Below are positions 46,938 to 58,023 of a stretch of 64,000 bases of DNA, piece after piece. The DNA lies in the NCBI GenBank assembly GCA_023313575.1, contig JAJTTP010000007.1:186001-250000 (forward strand), read 5' to 3'. Origin of the DNA: Eutypella sp. D-1. Taxonomy: Eukaryota > Ascomycota > Sordariomycetes > Xylariales > Diatrypaceae. The stretch's first letter is position 1, and every line of letters begins with the position of its first letter. The notes beneath the pieces were generated by a model. The model saw only the letters and a list, made by a program, of their open reading frames with translations. It searched no databases and was not told the DNA's origin. A program made the position numbers and the translations under genes.

Positions 46938-47477
46938 ATGTCGTCGTGGGTCAGTAGCGGTTCGACGGCCACCCCGGTCACGATGATCAGTCAAGTACCG
47001 ACGTCCAATGGCAGCCAACCTGATACCCCCGCCGCCAATAGCAACGTCGCCCGTCAAATCACTCTTACGCAGACCCTCACTAAAGATGGCTTTATTACCA
47101 CGGCGGTGGTTACGCTCGATCGCGGAACTCCACCAAGCGAGGCTCCGCCGCCACCGGACCCATCGACAAGAGGTTCAGGGGGCATGCCTTCAAATACTAT
47201 CGGCTTGATCGTCGGCATCACCGTCGGAATTGTTGTTCTCTTCCTCGCTGTTGCTTGCTGCGTGATAGCGCGTAGAAGGAGTGCGGCTAGCGACAGCGAC
47301 GACGAGTATCTCGATTATGTGTGGGTGGAAACTCCAACGGGCCCAACGCCTATGACATACGAATATATGAGAGAAGCTCGAAGAACTGGATGGAGATTCC
47401 CTCGATCTATACCCCCGCCAACACTGAGACCGGGCGAAAGGCCTGTCTACCGTGCGACGACAGCTCGGCAGTATTAG
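46938..47477 (+). CDS. Small single-pass membrane protein
   Basis: A single exon encodes 179 residues. The first 85 residues are Ser/Thr/Pro-rich (likely O-glycosylated if outside the cell). A hydrophobic segment at about 88-110 (NTIGLIVGITVGIVVLFLAV) is followed by ARRR, the usual positive-inside stop signal. The C-terminal 65 residues are acidic, then Arg/Pro-rich. This layout (Ser/Thr-rich outside, one helix, short tail) is common in fungal cell-wall sensors and mucin-like proteins. There is no cleavable signal peptide, no WSC domain and no cysteine motif, so the topology is a guess. The acidic SDSDDEYLDYVW and basic RRTGWRFPRS stretches in the tail may be docking sites. I do not recognise the family. 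Confidence 0.6.
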   Translation: MSSWVSSGSTATPVTMISQVPTSNGSQPDTPAANSNVARQITLTQTLTKDGFITTAVVTLDRGTPPSEAPPPPDPSTRGSGGMPSNTIGLIVGITVGIVVLFLAVACCVIARRRSAASDSDDEYLDYVWVETPTGPTPMTYEYMREARRTGWRFPRSIPPPTLRPGERPVYRATTARQY

Positions 47478-48561
47478 GCCGCTCGCGATGCTGCCTGGCG
47501 CACCGCGACAGTGAATATGCGAGGGCCGGGATGCATATATAGTCAGCAGCTCTCCTTAGTGCATCGTTGCACGCCAATCACCCTATACCATAAACCTTGA
47601 GGTTCAATCTTCTGTAATACGGCGGTAGTGCAACCATGAGAATGGTTGCGCAGCAGGGCCTGATGCGAACTACTCAGATTGTATCACGGAGGAACGTAGG
47701 AAGGTAAGTAGCTGCATCATGCGTATTCGTCAATAGTATGAGGGACTGCAAGACTTAGTCGAGTTTCCGACTCTGGAGTTTGCTGACTTCAATCAGGATT
47801 CACAGACTGTGTGGACAGCCGCTTACACCCATGAAGCACACGAAAAGGGGGTCGAAAGGGGCATGGCTCCTTAGCGGTGCTTCTCCCCGGCAAGGATTTC
47901 CTACCAACCTAGATCGAGCACTCGTATAATTCTTATTCGTGACCGAGTAATTTCCCGGATGCTCCAGGGAACTTGATACCGTCGCAAGCACAAATCCCGA
48001 TGTACGGCTTTAAAGAGATGCCTATAGGACATGCTACAGCACATACCTCTTCACGATTAACCCCAGCCCCCCAGCCCCCCCCCCCCCCCCGAAGAAAAAA
48101 GCATATTGGTTAAAGCCGGAGGACCAGCACTTGACAGAGTCGTGTGGATGGGTGTATGATCTGTCTAGGCCGATGTGTAATATCGAGCATATTTCTATAG
48201 AATCACCCGGAGGAGTGCTCCTATCAATTATACGAGCTTCCAAAATGCACAGGGCCGAACCAGGGCTTAATTTTGTTCCAATCTCACCTGTGCTTTGCGG
48301 GCACAGGCTTAAGATATATATAAACTTATGCCTAGGGCTATGATGTCTAAGCATGGCCCTTATTATGCATAGAGTAGCATGTTACTTTATCACTGCCCAT
48401 GCGATTTAGAAGCAACTGCAACTGGATCTTCTTCCCGAAGTAATTTGGCTCGGTGGCAAGGCTATGTAGATAGAGAACTTTAGCAGCCCAAGTACCGTAA
48501 TCTTGTGGCCCTCTTACGAAACACTTGTAATTCCAACCGCTCATAGAGGGCAATGTACGGA
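47478..48561. other. Convergent intergenic region
   Basis: This 1.1 kb lies between the stops of the small membrane protein gene and the cysteine-module gene. It holds a C16 run (48075-48090) and no credible frame. Confidence 0.5.
48075..48090. repeat. C16 homopolymer
   Basis: Sixteen consecutive C bases follow shorter C runs interrupted by AG. Confidence 0.9.
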
Positions 48562-51249
48562 TCATTCAACTTGTCTCCACCTCGTTCGTAGCATCCCGAT
48601 CTGCGTATAGGTGGAGGAAATATTGAGCTGAGAATAAGCCTGGTCGGCTTCGCGACGCTTCTGGGCACCCGTCTCCTGCCAGCCATTGTGGAAACAAGAC
48701 CCGAGGCCGGGGACGTCGTACACCCAGGGGGACTGGACGACTGACTGGTGCGAATTCCCGAGAAAGGTGTAGAACATGCTCTGCCGCTGCAGGTCGTTTT
48801 GTTGATAGATCTTGATATGCTGCTCGTCCTCGAGGCGCTTCGCTACCGGTATAGTCTCGGCCCACACATACCTCCGCTGTTCCGAAGCCACAAGCAGTAG
48901 CGTAGGGTCCGGGGGCGACGCCCTGCATGCCTCCAGGTAGAGCCCCCGCATCCGCGGGCTGTACATCTCACACATACGACCTTTCGCGATCTGCACGCCC
49001 TTGAAGGACACGGCATCCGCGAGCGCTGTGCCGCGCACGAAATCGTGGTAACAGCTTGGGCAGATCGTGCACTCTGGCCAACCAAACCACCTCGCGTTTT
49101 CCAAGAACGTGGAGCCCCGGCAAAGGGGTATATAGGCGTACTCGTTTGCGAAGCACTCGAGCGGCCCCGGGTCCCGCGTGAGCACCATCTCGACGAACTT
49201 GTTCAGGTACAACGCGAATCGCGGCATCGCCGGGTTGAAGGTGCAGACCAGCGTGGAGCTGGGCGGCACGTCGCGCTTCGGAACGAAGAGGTCGGCCACG
49301 CCATGCGTCGCGACGACAGTGGCGTGGCATTCACCGCATACGGCGAAGCTGTGCGGGTTTGAGCGCAGCGTGTACCAGTTCGTCTCCTTGGGCATACCAT
49401 TACCATCACACGTAGGCTCGCGCGCAATGGCGTCAACGCCTTTCCAGAACAGTTCCCAATCGCCCGTATCAATCGTGCGCGCGGCAAGTGAGTGCCTATT
49501 AAATCGACCGAAACAGCACTCTATTGAGGCGCGGAAGAGCTTCTGCAGGTCTGCGCCGGCACGTTGCCACTTGCTCGCCTGGCCGGTGTACGCTATATAG
49601 TCACACCAGCAAGCAGCACAGATGAGGAAGCCCCGCGGGCCGCTGACGGGAGTGTACCAGGCCCTGTCATCGGGGGGAATTCCCTTTTCCTTCGGACATG
49701 CGGACAGCTTTAGTCGTGCGGAGGCTTCTCGAATGAAAGCTGCCCAATCGTATTCCTTCGCTCGAACATCAAACTCTCTGGAGATATGAGGTACTGCCAT
49801 ATCACACGACCACTACAGCACGGGGTTAGCATGCTCTTATGGTACATACACATGTATTTAGGTTAATTATCATAAGGCAATGAATGCTTAGAGTTCCAAG
49901 CACTTAGATATGCTTACCGCTTGATCTGCGGGCTGAGCTGGTGTAGGCTCGAAGTTCGTCGCGAACTCCTGGTGGACAAGCACACGGTCTTCGTAGCAAG
50001 CTTGGCAGACTACCATGCCTGGAATCGCACTATTCTTGGGGCGGTACCAACGTATACCAGCTGTCCCGTTCACCCAATTCTGCCCTGGGCAGTCAGTGAT
50101 CGAGGTCCGCAAGACCATGTACTCGACCACGGGGTCGAGTGACCCAGTGACAAGCGCGGCCTTAATGAGAGAGTCCTTCATCCGCGGCTTGCTGAAGCGA
50201 CAGATCCGGGGCTTCCCATCATCGAAAATTGTCCCTTCAAACTGGCCGCGAAATGCCGAGTCGCGGATATACTCCTCATAGCAGTAAGAACATATAGTAT
50301 AGTTGGGCGAGGCAGGGTGACTGTACCACTTGGCCTTGAAGCTGACCGCGGCGTCACTGCATTCGGTGAAGGCATCCGGATCTCGCGGGGTAGTCCTTGG
50401 GGCTACGTTCGGAGCCTGTGTTGTGGCAACATACGGGCTCGAGGCTTGGGACGTATCTATTGGTGATGCTGGTGACGACCGCGCCGGCTCCGTGGTTGCT
50501 GGTCCACTAGCGGGCCTAGCAGAGCTGGCCCTAACATCATCTACGATTCTAGAAATATGTATCTGACGAAGCTGTTCGTTTAAATGCGGAATATCGTTCT
50601 CTTGCGCGGTAGTAGACGGCTCCTGTGTAATTTCATCTGGAGTCTGGGCATGTTGAGCACTGTCAGAACTCCGAGTACTATCACCCTTGGATTGTGTCGA
50701 GTATTCTGGCGCGTGATATTGGGCAGGCTGGTGTTGAGTACTAGGTGCCTGACTCTGTTGCATGTTCGGAGACCCTTCTCCGTGGTAGCTGGGTGAATGA
50801 ACCCTTGGCCCTTGCCCTTGGCGAGGAGGTGGCCCGGGAGGCGGAGGTGGGATAATGCCGTTAGCAAAGTGCTGTGAGATATCCGGTGTGTTATGACTCC
50901 CATTGTAGCCGACATGCCGAGACGTAGGATCTTGATGTTCATCTAGCACGGACGGTGGTTGATACGACGTTGTATGCCCAGACTGAGATGGGCCGGCAGA
51001 CCCTGGAGAGATGGGACTCTCCGGTGGCTGACTACTTCCCGTCCCGTTCTGCTGATAATATAGCGGGTCGGACCTTAGATAGGCATGGTTCGCTAGTCGG
51101 ATGGGCTGGTACCCGAATCCCGGTGGCCGTGGGGGTAACGGTGGAGGGTCTTCGGCGGCAGGCTGATCTCGGTCCCCACTTACGGTGGACCAGCTCCGCG
51201 GCGGTAGCGGAGGCGGCCCCTGTCCCGTATATCCAGATCCGTAGGACAT
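48562..51249 (-). CDS. Pro-rich protein with five tandem four-cysteine modules
   Basis: Exons 51249-49918 and 49812-48562 give 860 residues. The 105-base intron (GTAAGC donor, GCTAACC branch, TAG acceptor) joins two open frames that would otherwise look like separate genes. Residues 1-285 are disordered with PPPLPPR and PPPPPGPPPR motifs, which are SH3 or WW ligands. From 297 to 725 the same unit occurs five times: one Cys, 10-13 residues, Trp-Tyr (Phe in unit 5), 7-12 residues, CxxC, 26-30 residues, Cys. The Cys positions are 297/320/323/350, 387/415/418/447, 483/509/512/543, 579/603/606/634 and 675/695/698/725. Four regularly placed cysteines suggest one metal ion, probably zinc, per unit. 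The last 130 residues are unlike the units. No signal peptide is seen. I have seen similar uncharacterised fungal proteins, sometimes labelled by default names. Function is unknown. Confidence 0.85.
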
Positions 51250-53142
51250 AATTCTATGTAGCTATGGAGATAGTACAGATTCGTTATTGCCCAGGGGTGC
51301 GCAGCAGGTGTCTCCAGAGTGCTGTCAGGTCTCGGGGCGGAGAGGGCGCCTAGCTAGCTTTTTAAGAAGTAATGACCAGTACTTACTTACCACCGAGAGA
51401 GCCGGAGGGTATCACGCAGGCGTTCAGCCGCAGCTTGGCGCAGGGAGATGGCTTAGCGTCATAAAACGGTGTCTAGTCCTTTGATCGAATACTTAAGTCC
51501 CTCATCGGGAAGTTCTTTGATATACATTGCTAATGTTAGAATGCTAGCCTTTCAGTATGCCCTGTGCTGCGTGTGTTGATTCAAAGCACTGGCTCAGATA
51601 AGACAAGGTACGTGCATTGCCGTCTACCAGAGGTATCTGGGGCGCCAGTGAGACGTGTGCCGTATTTCCCCGGTGACACAACATTCCCTCCTATTTTATT
51701 AGACATCATACACATATATGCACACCAGCATTAGTACTAGAAACTTAGATGACGGAAGAGTGCCCAGTCTAATCAGACAGCAAAGCTTGATATCCGTTGC
51801 CTCCATCCCGGTAACCTTGTTATATCATCTAAAGAGCTAGTCATAATGTAGCTTCCCTACGGATAAGAGACCCGAGGATAAGCTCGCTATATGTAGATAT
51901 AAACCAGTTGGCTACACTGACTTTACCCAGCCTTCACTCACATTAGTCATACCATATCCGCGATACACAAGTGCTCGTTGAGAACAGTTGATATTATTCA
52001 AATGGTTTCACTTGCTCCCGAATCGTGTCGAGTCAGTCATCCCCAGCTTTTTTCGGTTTCCGTTTTCTGGAGCTATCAAAACCTTTCGAGGAAATCTGCC
52101 CGGCTTCTCTAAGCATTAATGTTAATCAGCACCAGCTACTTGAAGCTGGGTAGCCCAACAACCTCAGCAAAGGGGTTTAAGTATGATTCTAAGCAACCAT
52201 CTCAACACATACGACCATAACATCTGGAAAGCACGGGATCCCGTCCGCTCTCCCCTAGTTAAGCCAGTTAGTGCCGGATTAGTAGTTGGGTCGGTGACGA
52301 CCAGCGAATCCCCGGTGTTGTATGTTCTTTTTCTTTTTGCGATCTTTTTTGGTGTTTGGTACGGACTTAGTTGTAGATAGGTTGTTTTGTTTTTGGTATC
52401 CGTAGATGGGATTTGCGTTGCTTGACGTCCAAGCTACTTAAGCATGTATACTGCCCCTGTACGCTTCATTATGGGTGTTCTCCTGCTCTCTCAAATATCA
52501 GCTTAGTCTAGAGAGCCTTGAGTTAAACGCAGGATGATCTCAAGTAGCAGACACTCTTCTGTCTATAGTTACACATTAAATATTCTAGACGAACGGAACC
52601 AGGACAGTGTCATGCCATTCTCACCACTTGCCGGAGGAGATAGGGAACCTACTACGGACATTTTATGATAAGTATCTTTTGGTACTAATAAAATAGTATT
52701 GATCCTATTTTGCTACTTATCTTGACCTGCATTCGAAGCAAGATAGCAATTGAGCATTAAGTAAATCTTTCCAGGCTTCTGATGGCGGTAATAGTATGGT
52801 CTGGCGCCGACTCTGGGCTCGCTATCATAATTGTGCCCCTTAATCCCCAGGACGGCGTCTTGACTGTGGAGACTTGCACCCTGGGATTTACATGCATAAT
52901 GGAACCAAAAGCTATAGTACAGCGGGACCCAGCAGAAACGAATACTCATTACCTGCCTCGGTTAAAACGTGCTACCGAGAGCAGTCCCAAGCAGCCGGGC
53001 GCGGGACTAAAGATAACCCCAAGCATTGGACGTCTCCATGAAAAATCGCGTGCATGCATTAAAGTACTTAGGTAACGATCGATCCAAGCGCAAAGCGAAT
53101 ATCTCGTGGCCCCCATGTGACGACGGCGGGGTAAAAGCCACC

Positions 53143-53149
53143 GGCTAAA
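53143..53149 (+). promoter_or_regulatory. Possible XlnR/Xyr1-type site GGCTAAA
   Basis: GGCTAAA occurs about 355 bases before the GH43 start. GGCTAA(A) is the binding core of the xylanolytic activator XlnR/Xyr1 in Aspergillus and Trichoderma. A match of this length is expected by chance fairly often, so it supports regulation by pentose only weakly. Confidence 0.35.
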
Positions 53150-53268
53150 TAAGGATAAATGCGACAAGCGCATCGTCGCTTTTCTCCTCGGCGGGATACC
53201 AGCCCGTAGGCCCGCCTGGCGAAAGTAGCCTATGCGGCTCGCTTTGGCTTGATTTAGTTTGCTATCCA

Positions 53269-53276
53269 TATATAAA
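53269..53276 (+). promoter_or_regulatory. TATA box of the GH43 gene
   Basis: TATATAAA lies about 230 bases upstream of the GH43 ATG, at a plausible distance for a leader of 150-200 bases. It is the best TATA box next to any gene in the window. Confidence 0.55.
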
Positions 53277-53504
53277 GGCAACGAGTCAACATTAAACTCC
53301 TTTATAAAACCGCTCGGGACGAGCTCAGAACCGGAATTAAAGAGTCACAACTACACAAGAATTGTGCATCACCTCCTCGCCATTACACGGCGGGACTACC
53401 CATATAAACAGAGTTCAAGCAATCATACAAACAGCTGGGCGACTGGATAGGGAGGTAGAAAGGAAGAACCGAGCAGAGAACCCACGAATTCACGAACGGA
53501 AGAG

Positions 53505-54518
53505 ATGTCGCCGCCGCTTATAACGCACCTATACACGGCCGACCCGTCGGCGCACGTGTTTGACGATGGGCGGGTGTACATCTACCCGTCGCATGACCGA
53601 GAGACTGACATCCAGTTTAACGATAATGGCGACCAGTACGACATGGCCGACTATCACGTGTTTAGCACGTCATCGCTCGAGCCGCCTTACGACGATGTCA
53701 AGGACCATGGTGTGGTGCTACGCACTGAAGATATCCCTTGGGTCTCTAAGCAGTTGTGGGCCCCCGACGCCGCACGCCGCGACGGCAAGTACTACCTGTA
53801 CTTCCCGGCGCGGGACAAGCAGGAAATCTTCCGGATCGGCGTCGCCGTCGGCGACAGTCCCGCGGGGCCCTTCGTTCCGGACCCTGAACCCATTCCCGGC
53901 AGCTTTAGCATCGACCCGGCCTGCTTCGTAGACGACGGGCCGCGCGGCGACGGCGAGGCGTACCTGTACTTCGGAGGTCTGTGGGGCGGGCAGCTGCAGT
54001 GCTACCAGGAGGGAGACGATAAGTTCGACTCGGCGTGGCTGGGGCCGAAGGAGCCGTCGGGGCCGGGCGCGGTGGCGCTGAGCCCCAAGGTGGCACGGAT
54101 GAGCCGGGACATGCGGACATTTGCGGAGGCGCCGCGCGACCTGGTGATACTGGCGCCTGAGACGGGGGAGCCGATCCCAGCAGACGATCACGCGCGCCGC
54201 TTCTTCGAGGCTGCGTGGACCCACCGTCGCGGCGACACGTACTACTTCAGCTACTCGACCGGCGACACGCACTACCTGGTGTACGCGACGTCGCAGAGTC
54301 CGACAGGGCCCTTCACCTACGCCGGCCGCATTCTCGAGCCCGTGCTTGGCTGGACCACGCACCACTCCATCGCCGAGTTCCCCCGCGGCTCCGACCGCTG
54401 GTGGCTCTTCCACCACGATTGCGAGCTGAGCGGCGGCGTCAGCCACCTGCGCAACGTCAAGGTCAAGGAGATCTTCTACGACGCCGACGGTAAGATCGTC
54501 TCGGAGAAACCGGAATAG
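53505..54518 (+). CDS. Glycoside hydrolase family 43, intracellular beta-xylosidase/arabinofuranosidase-like
   Basis: A single exon encodes 337 residues. The fold is a five-bladed beta-propeller. The GH43 acids are visible: general base Asp13 (YTADPSAHVF), the pKa-modulating Asp137 (GSFSIDPACF) and general acid Glu235 (RRFFEAAWTH). Other family blocks include KQLWAPDAARRDGKYYLYFP, YFGGLWGGQLQCY, YYFSYSTGDTHYLVYATS and GWTTHHSIAEF. There is no signal peptide, so the enzyme should act inside the cell on short xylo- or arabino-oligosaccharides taken up by transporters. The sequence reads much like bacterial GH43 subfamily 1 enzymes. That, the lack of introns and the high GC content are compatible with old transfer from bacteria, but not proof. 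The exact substrate (xylose or arabinose end groups) is unknown. Confidence 0.92.
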   Translation: MSPPLITHLYTADPSAHVFDDGRVYIYPSHDRETDIQFNDNGDQYDMADYHVFSTSSLEPPYDDVKDHGVVLRTEDIPWVSKQLWAPDAARRDGKYYLYFPARDKQEIFRIGVAVGDSPAGPFVPDPEPIPGSFSIDPACFVDDGPRGDGEAYLYFGGLWGGQLQCYQEGDDKFDSAWLGPKEPSGPGAVALSPKVARMSRDMRTFAEAPRDLVILAPETGEPIPADDHARRFFEAAWTHRRGDTYYFSYSTGDTHYLVYATSQSPTGPFTYAGRILEPVLGWTTHHSIAEFPRGSDRWWLFHHDCELSGGVSHLRNVKVKEIFYDADGKIVSEKPE

Positions 54519-55565
54519 TAAATTAAAGGGGACTTTATTTAATAAAACGAGAGAAATACCAGAAATATTAATACCCCCCCGGACGGTAGGTGGGGGCGCA
54601 GGGGGGACAAGGGGTATCTCGTGCGTCGTCGATCCGATCCGCTCCGCGCCGATCGACGTGAGGCGATGAATTTCCGGGAAAAAAACGCGCATACATACAT
54701 GCCTCTGCGCAACTACATGACTACATACTGTACTACATCAGACAGACACATGGGGCTGACATCTATGTATATAATCAACGCATAGCTACGTACTTCCATT
54801 GACTGGTGCCAGATGGTGAGGGCATTTATTAGTTTATTGCCCTGTGCGGTGCTAAAATGCGCTCATTGGAAAGATAAGGGGGAACAGGCTCTCTCCTGGC
54901 TCCCCTATTCTCGTGTTAGCTTCGTGCATGTGAATAGACCTCATTAGCCTGCTACGTAGGTACGCGACGACAGGTCATATTACCTACCTATCGGGGATTG
55001 ACCTGGAATGGGTCCGAGGTGCCCGAACGCTGGAATTCGTCAGATTGTCTGAAGTTTTCGACATAACCAGAGGCCTCCCCACTCTCCCGCCGAAACCGGG
55101 ACTTCGCGCTCTTTGACCGCACGGAGGGTTCAGGGCCGAATTTCAAGCAGTTCGACCCTGTCTATTTGCGACTGCGGGCTCGAATTCATGTAACATTCCC
55201 AAGGCATAGGTGGATAATTCACCAAATATGAACGTACTTGAGGCCACAGCATCCAGTAAACAACGTCGTTACCAAGACCGGCAGTTGCATCGCATAGTTA
55301 CACAAGTCACAGCGAAGCATATCACAGCAGAAACAGCAGCTAGGAGGAAATAAAGTACATAATCTATGGAACGATTGTATGGAAGTCTATCGGGGATATC
55401 ATTTATGGTATCGTATCGCATCGCATCGCGTCGCAGTGCTCTCCTGGCCTGCGTTCTCTTCTCCCGACGTCTCTTGTGTGCGCGGACACCGTCTCACCCC
55501 TCATACCCTTCCACCTTCTTCTACACCATCCTCCTTCCTCCTTCCTCCTCCTCTCCTTTATCCAC
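54519..55565. other. Convergent intergenic region
   Basis: This 1 kb lies between the GH43 stop and the stop of the small minus-strand gene. No gene seen. The pyrimidine-rich end (55490-55565) belongs to the 3' flank of the small gene. Confidence 0.5.
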
Positions 55566-55829
55566 TCACTGTTTACCGGCGAGTGCAGGGGTGGCGAAGC
55601 CAAGGCCGAGACGGCCGAGGATGGAGTCGCTCGAGCCCTTCCGGGAGTCGGGGTCGACACGATTGGCGACCTCCTTCACGGCATCTAGAACGCGGATGTG
55701 TTCCTTCTTCAGCTCCTCGAACGAGGCGTCCAGTTGGTTGTGCCACGGGTACAGGACGAAGACCTGGAAACCAAGGGCCGACGAGGCGACGCCGAAGTTC
55801 GTCAGCGAGATGAGGCGCGTCCAGATCAT
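55566..55829 (-). CDS. Small conserved-looking membrane-anchored protein (87 aa)
   Basis: One exon encodes 87 residues. The N-terminus MIWTRLISLTNFGVASSAL leads into a hydrophobic segment (about residues 8-27) ending in YPWHNQLDASFEELKKEHIR, an amphipathic helix, followed by a short Gly/Ser-rich tail. A membrane anchor with a helical, charged tail of this size is typical of small mitochondrial or ER inner-membrane subunits and assembly factors. I believe a similar protein is widespread in ascomycetes, but I cannot name it. The coding frame is much better organised than the opposing frames, which are pyrimidine-rich. Introns could add residues at either end. Confidence 0.6.
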   Translation of the reverse strand: MIWTRLISLTNFGVASSALGFQVFVLYPWHNQLDASFEELKKEHIRVLDAVKEVANRVDPDSRKGSSDSILGRLGLGFATPALAGKQ

Positions 55830-58023
55830 CTTTGCTGTTTATTCTTGTTTTCTCTCTTAATTTTGGTTCGTGCTTGCGTTCCGGTTTGTGGTTTTGCGCA
55901 AGTTGTGTGACGTGTTGCTAAGATAGTTCGGCGCAAACTTCTTAAAAATTCGTTTGTAGATTTTTTTTCTAATTTTTTATTCTTGGGAGCCTTGGCGACT
56001 TCTAAAAATAATGGGAATGTCTATGCTGAACGTTAGAACCTTACTGGGAGAACATATACTATGACACGGCAATATAAGAAAAAGTCTAGAGCGTACGTTT
56101 ATCAAAGCCTGGGGCTAGATTTTACAGATGTGATGTTGATGAGTGAGCGTAATCTGGGCGCCTCGAGGCACGTGGAGTGTACAAGTCGATACGAATACCT
56201 GATATCCGGCCGAAGACCTCCAAGGAATCTAACAGTTCTAAGTCTAGAAGAGTAGTCTTCTTTGGACGAAGGAGAGGAATGAAAGCAAAGAAATCAATTA
56301 GAGATACGAGTAGGAAAAATTACAGTTGAGGAAAACACAGAAAAAAAAATAGATGTGAGAGATGGAAGTAAGAGAGAGGAAACGGGTGGAATAGGATAAC
56401 TACGATTTAAACCACACGTCTACTTAATACATAAACAGGCACATAGCCGGCCGGCTATGCGCAGCATGTACGAATATGGAAATAAGGGCCAGTCATGTAT
56501 CGGGGTCATCGGTGGCAGTCAAGCAAACTTTACCGAGCCTGTCAAACCAGTGGCGATTCAGGCTTTCAGGCCCGGCCGGGCGTCAGTGAGTGTGAAGGAA
56601 GACAGCAGGTGCCCCAAGACCCCAACCCATGCGCCCATGGGTGTGTACCTACGGTAAATTGTAGATAGGTATTTTACAGGTTGGTAGTCGGTATGTACGC
56701 ATGTATGTAGCAGGTGAATTCTTCACTACTAATATCAAAGTCAAAAGGAACCTTCTAGCGAGGTCTCTATCGCGTTCCGGCCCGGCCTCGGCTACATATT
56801 ACGTAGTGGAGGACTCTACCAAGTCTACCCAAGTATCCTCCCGCGGGCGGGTACCCTGGCGAATCCTGACAGGGGAGAAATTCCTCCCGCCTATGTATGC
56901 ATCGTAGTTATGGAATGTATTATACGTAGCACGTGCTCCCGGCAGGTACAGCGCACGATGATGTGTAGGACGCCGTAGGTACAGACTGCACAAGTGGAGG
57001 ACACAGCCGGAGGTAATTAGGACCGTAATTAGCAGGAGTTTCTGACTACTGGCTACCGACTAACTACGTAACGGTCTAGGCTGGGCTGGGCTGGGCCACT
57101 GGGGAGAGGGAGCCAAGTTGCCAAGGGCTAAGGCTCCGCGTGGGTGTGTTATAGTTAGGCGCTCAAAGTGGCATGACATGTCACGCCACGTCCTGGGAGC
57201 CACCCCAGTTTAAAAAGCTTATGCCTCGTTCGCAGCGTCCCGGATCCGGCAATTTACGGGGCCGCCTACCATAAAGACCTTCCGAAAGGTGCCCCGGGCG
57301 TGCCCTATAAATTCTCTGGGGACGCTCTGAAGGCGGGATGCCCTTTACCGAATACCGATAGGCCAGTTTTGGAAAGTGGGAGTGTACCTAGGTAAGGGAT
57401 GATAACACAAACGAGGGAAGGGAAAAAATTTTTGTGGTCGAAAAATTTACCAACGGGCAGGGTGGTAGGTTTGGCAGCGTGTCTCAGTCAGTTACTTAAG
57501 TCACATGTCAGGCGACAAGACTGCATGAATTATCGTGACTCTTCACCTCTCATTCCTAGTGGGGATTCTTAGTCATTCTTACGTTTATATGCAGGTCAGT
57601 ATATGAGCACCAAATATGTTAATGTAATAATAATTACGATGATGACGAGGCACTAGTAATACGTTGTATTGTAGTGTAAATAATCAAGTAGGTGAGCAAG
57701 CACCCCGTTGTCCGTCACCTGTCTTATCGTTCCCGTCCCATGGGCCGGCTAGTCAGGTTGTGGCGGGCTAGCGGTTGGGGTTGCGGGATTGTACGGGGTA
57801 ACCAAGCACTTGGCGTAGAAGACGACGGTAACAAGGAAAGTATAGTTATTTGGTATTGTCTAACTATCTACTAGTGAGGGTAAAACCTGTTACAAGTCCA
57901 GATAATCTATACACATGACTCTTACCAAGTTAGGTAGTCGGCCGGCCGGGATCCGCTCGTGAAAGGCTGTTCATGCAGTGATATACCAACTCCCCCCTCG
58001 CCCCCAACACCTCTAAGACCACG
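55830..58023. other. Intergenic region, no gene seen
   Basis: This 2.2 kb region holds the promoter of the 87-aa gene (minus, start at 55829) and the 3' flank of the lipase gene. It is AT-rich up to 56400. A 20-base near-palindrome (57169-57188) is listed separately, as is a GGGCT repeat near 57085-57096. No frame is convincing. Confidence 0.5.
57169..57188. promoter_or_regulatory. Near-perfect palindrome centred on TGACATGTCA
   Basis: TGGCATGACATGTCACGCCA has a 10-base perfect core and a single mismatched pair in the whole 20 bases. Such a site suits a dimeric bZIP or bHLH-type regulator. It is 835 bases downstream of the lipase stop, far from any start. Confidence 0.4.

Larger units (their letters stand above)
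51250..53504. other. Divergent intergenic region, no gene seen
   Basis: This 2.25 kb region separates the starts of the cysteine-module gene (minus) and the GH43 gene (plus). It is AT-rich, with T runs near 52330-52400 and no frame over 100 codons on the plus strand. The last 400 bases contain promoter-like elements of the GH43 gene (listed separately). Confidence 0.55.

Noticed and set aside
48562..49800. Treating the 412-codon frame as a gene separate from 49888-51249
   Set aside because: A clear intron at 49813-49917 joins them, and the joined protein supplies the last Cys of module 2 (Cys447) at the start of exon 2.
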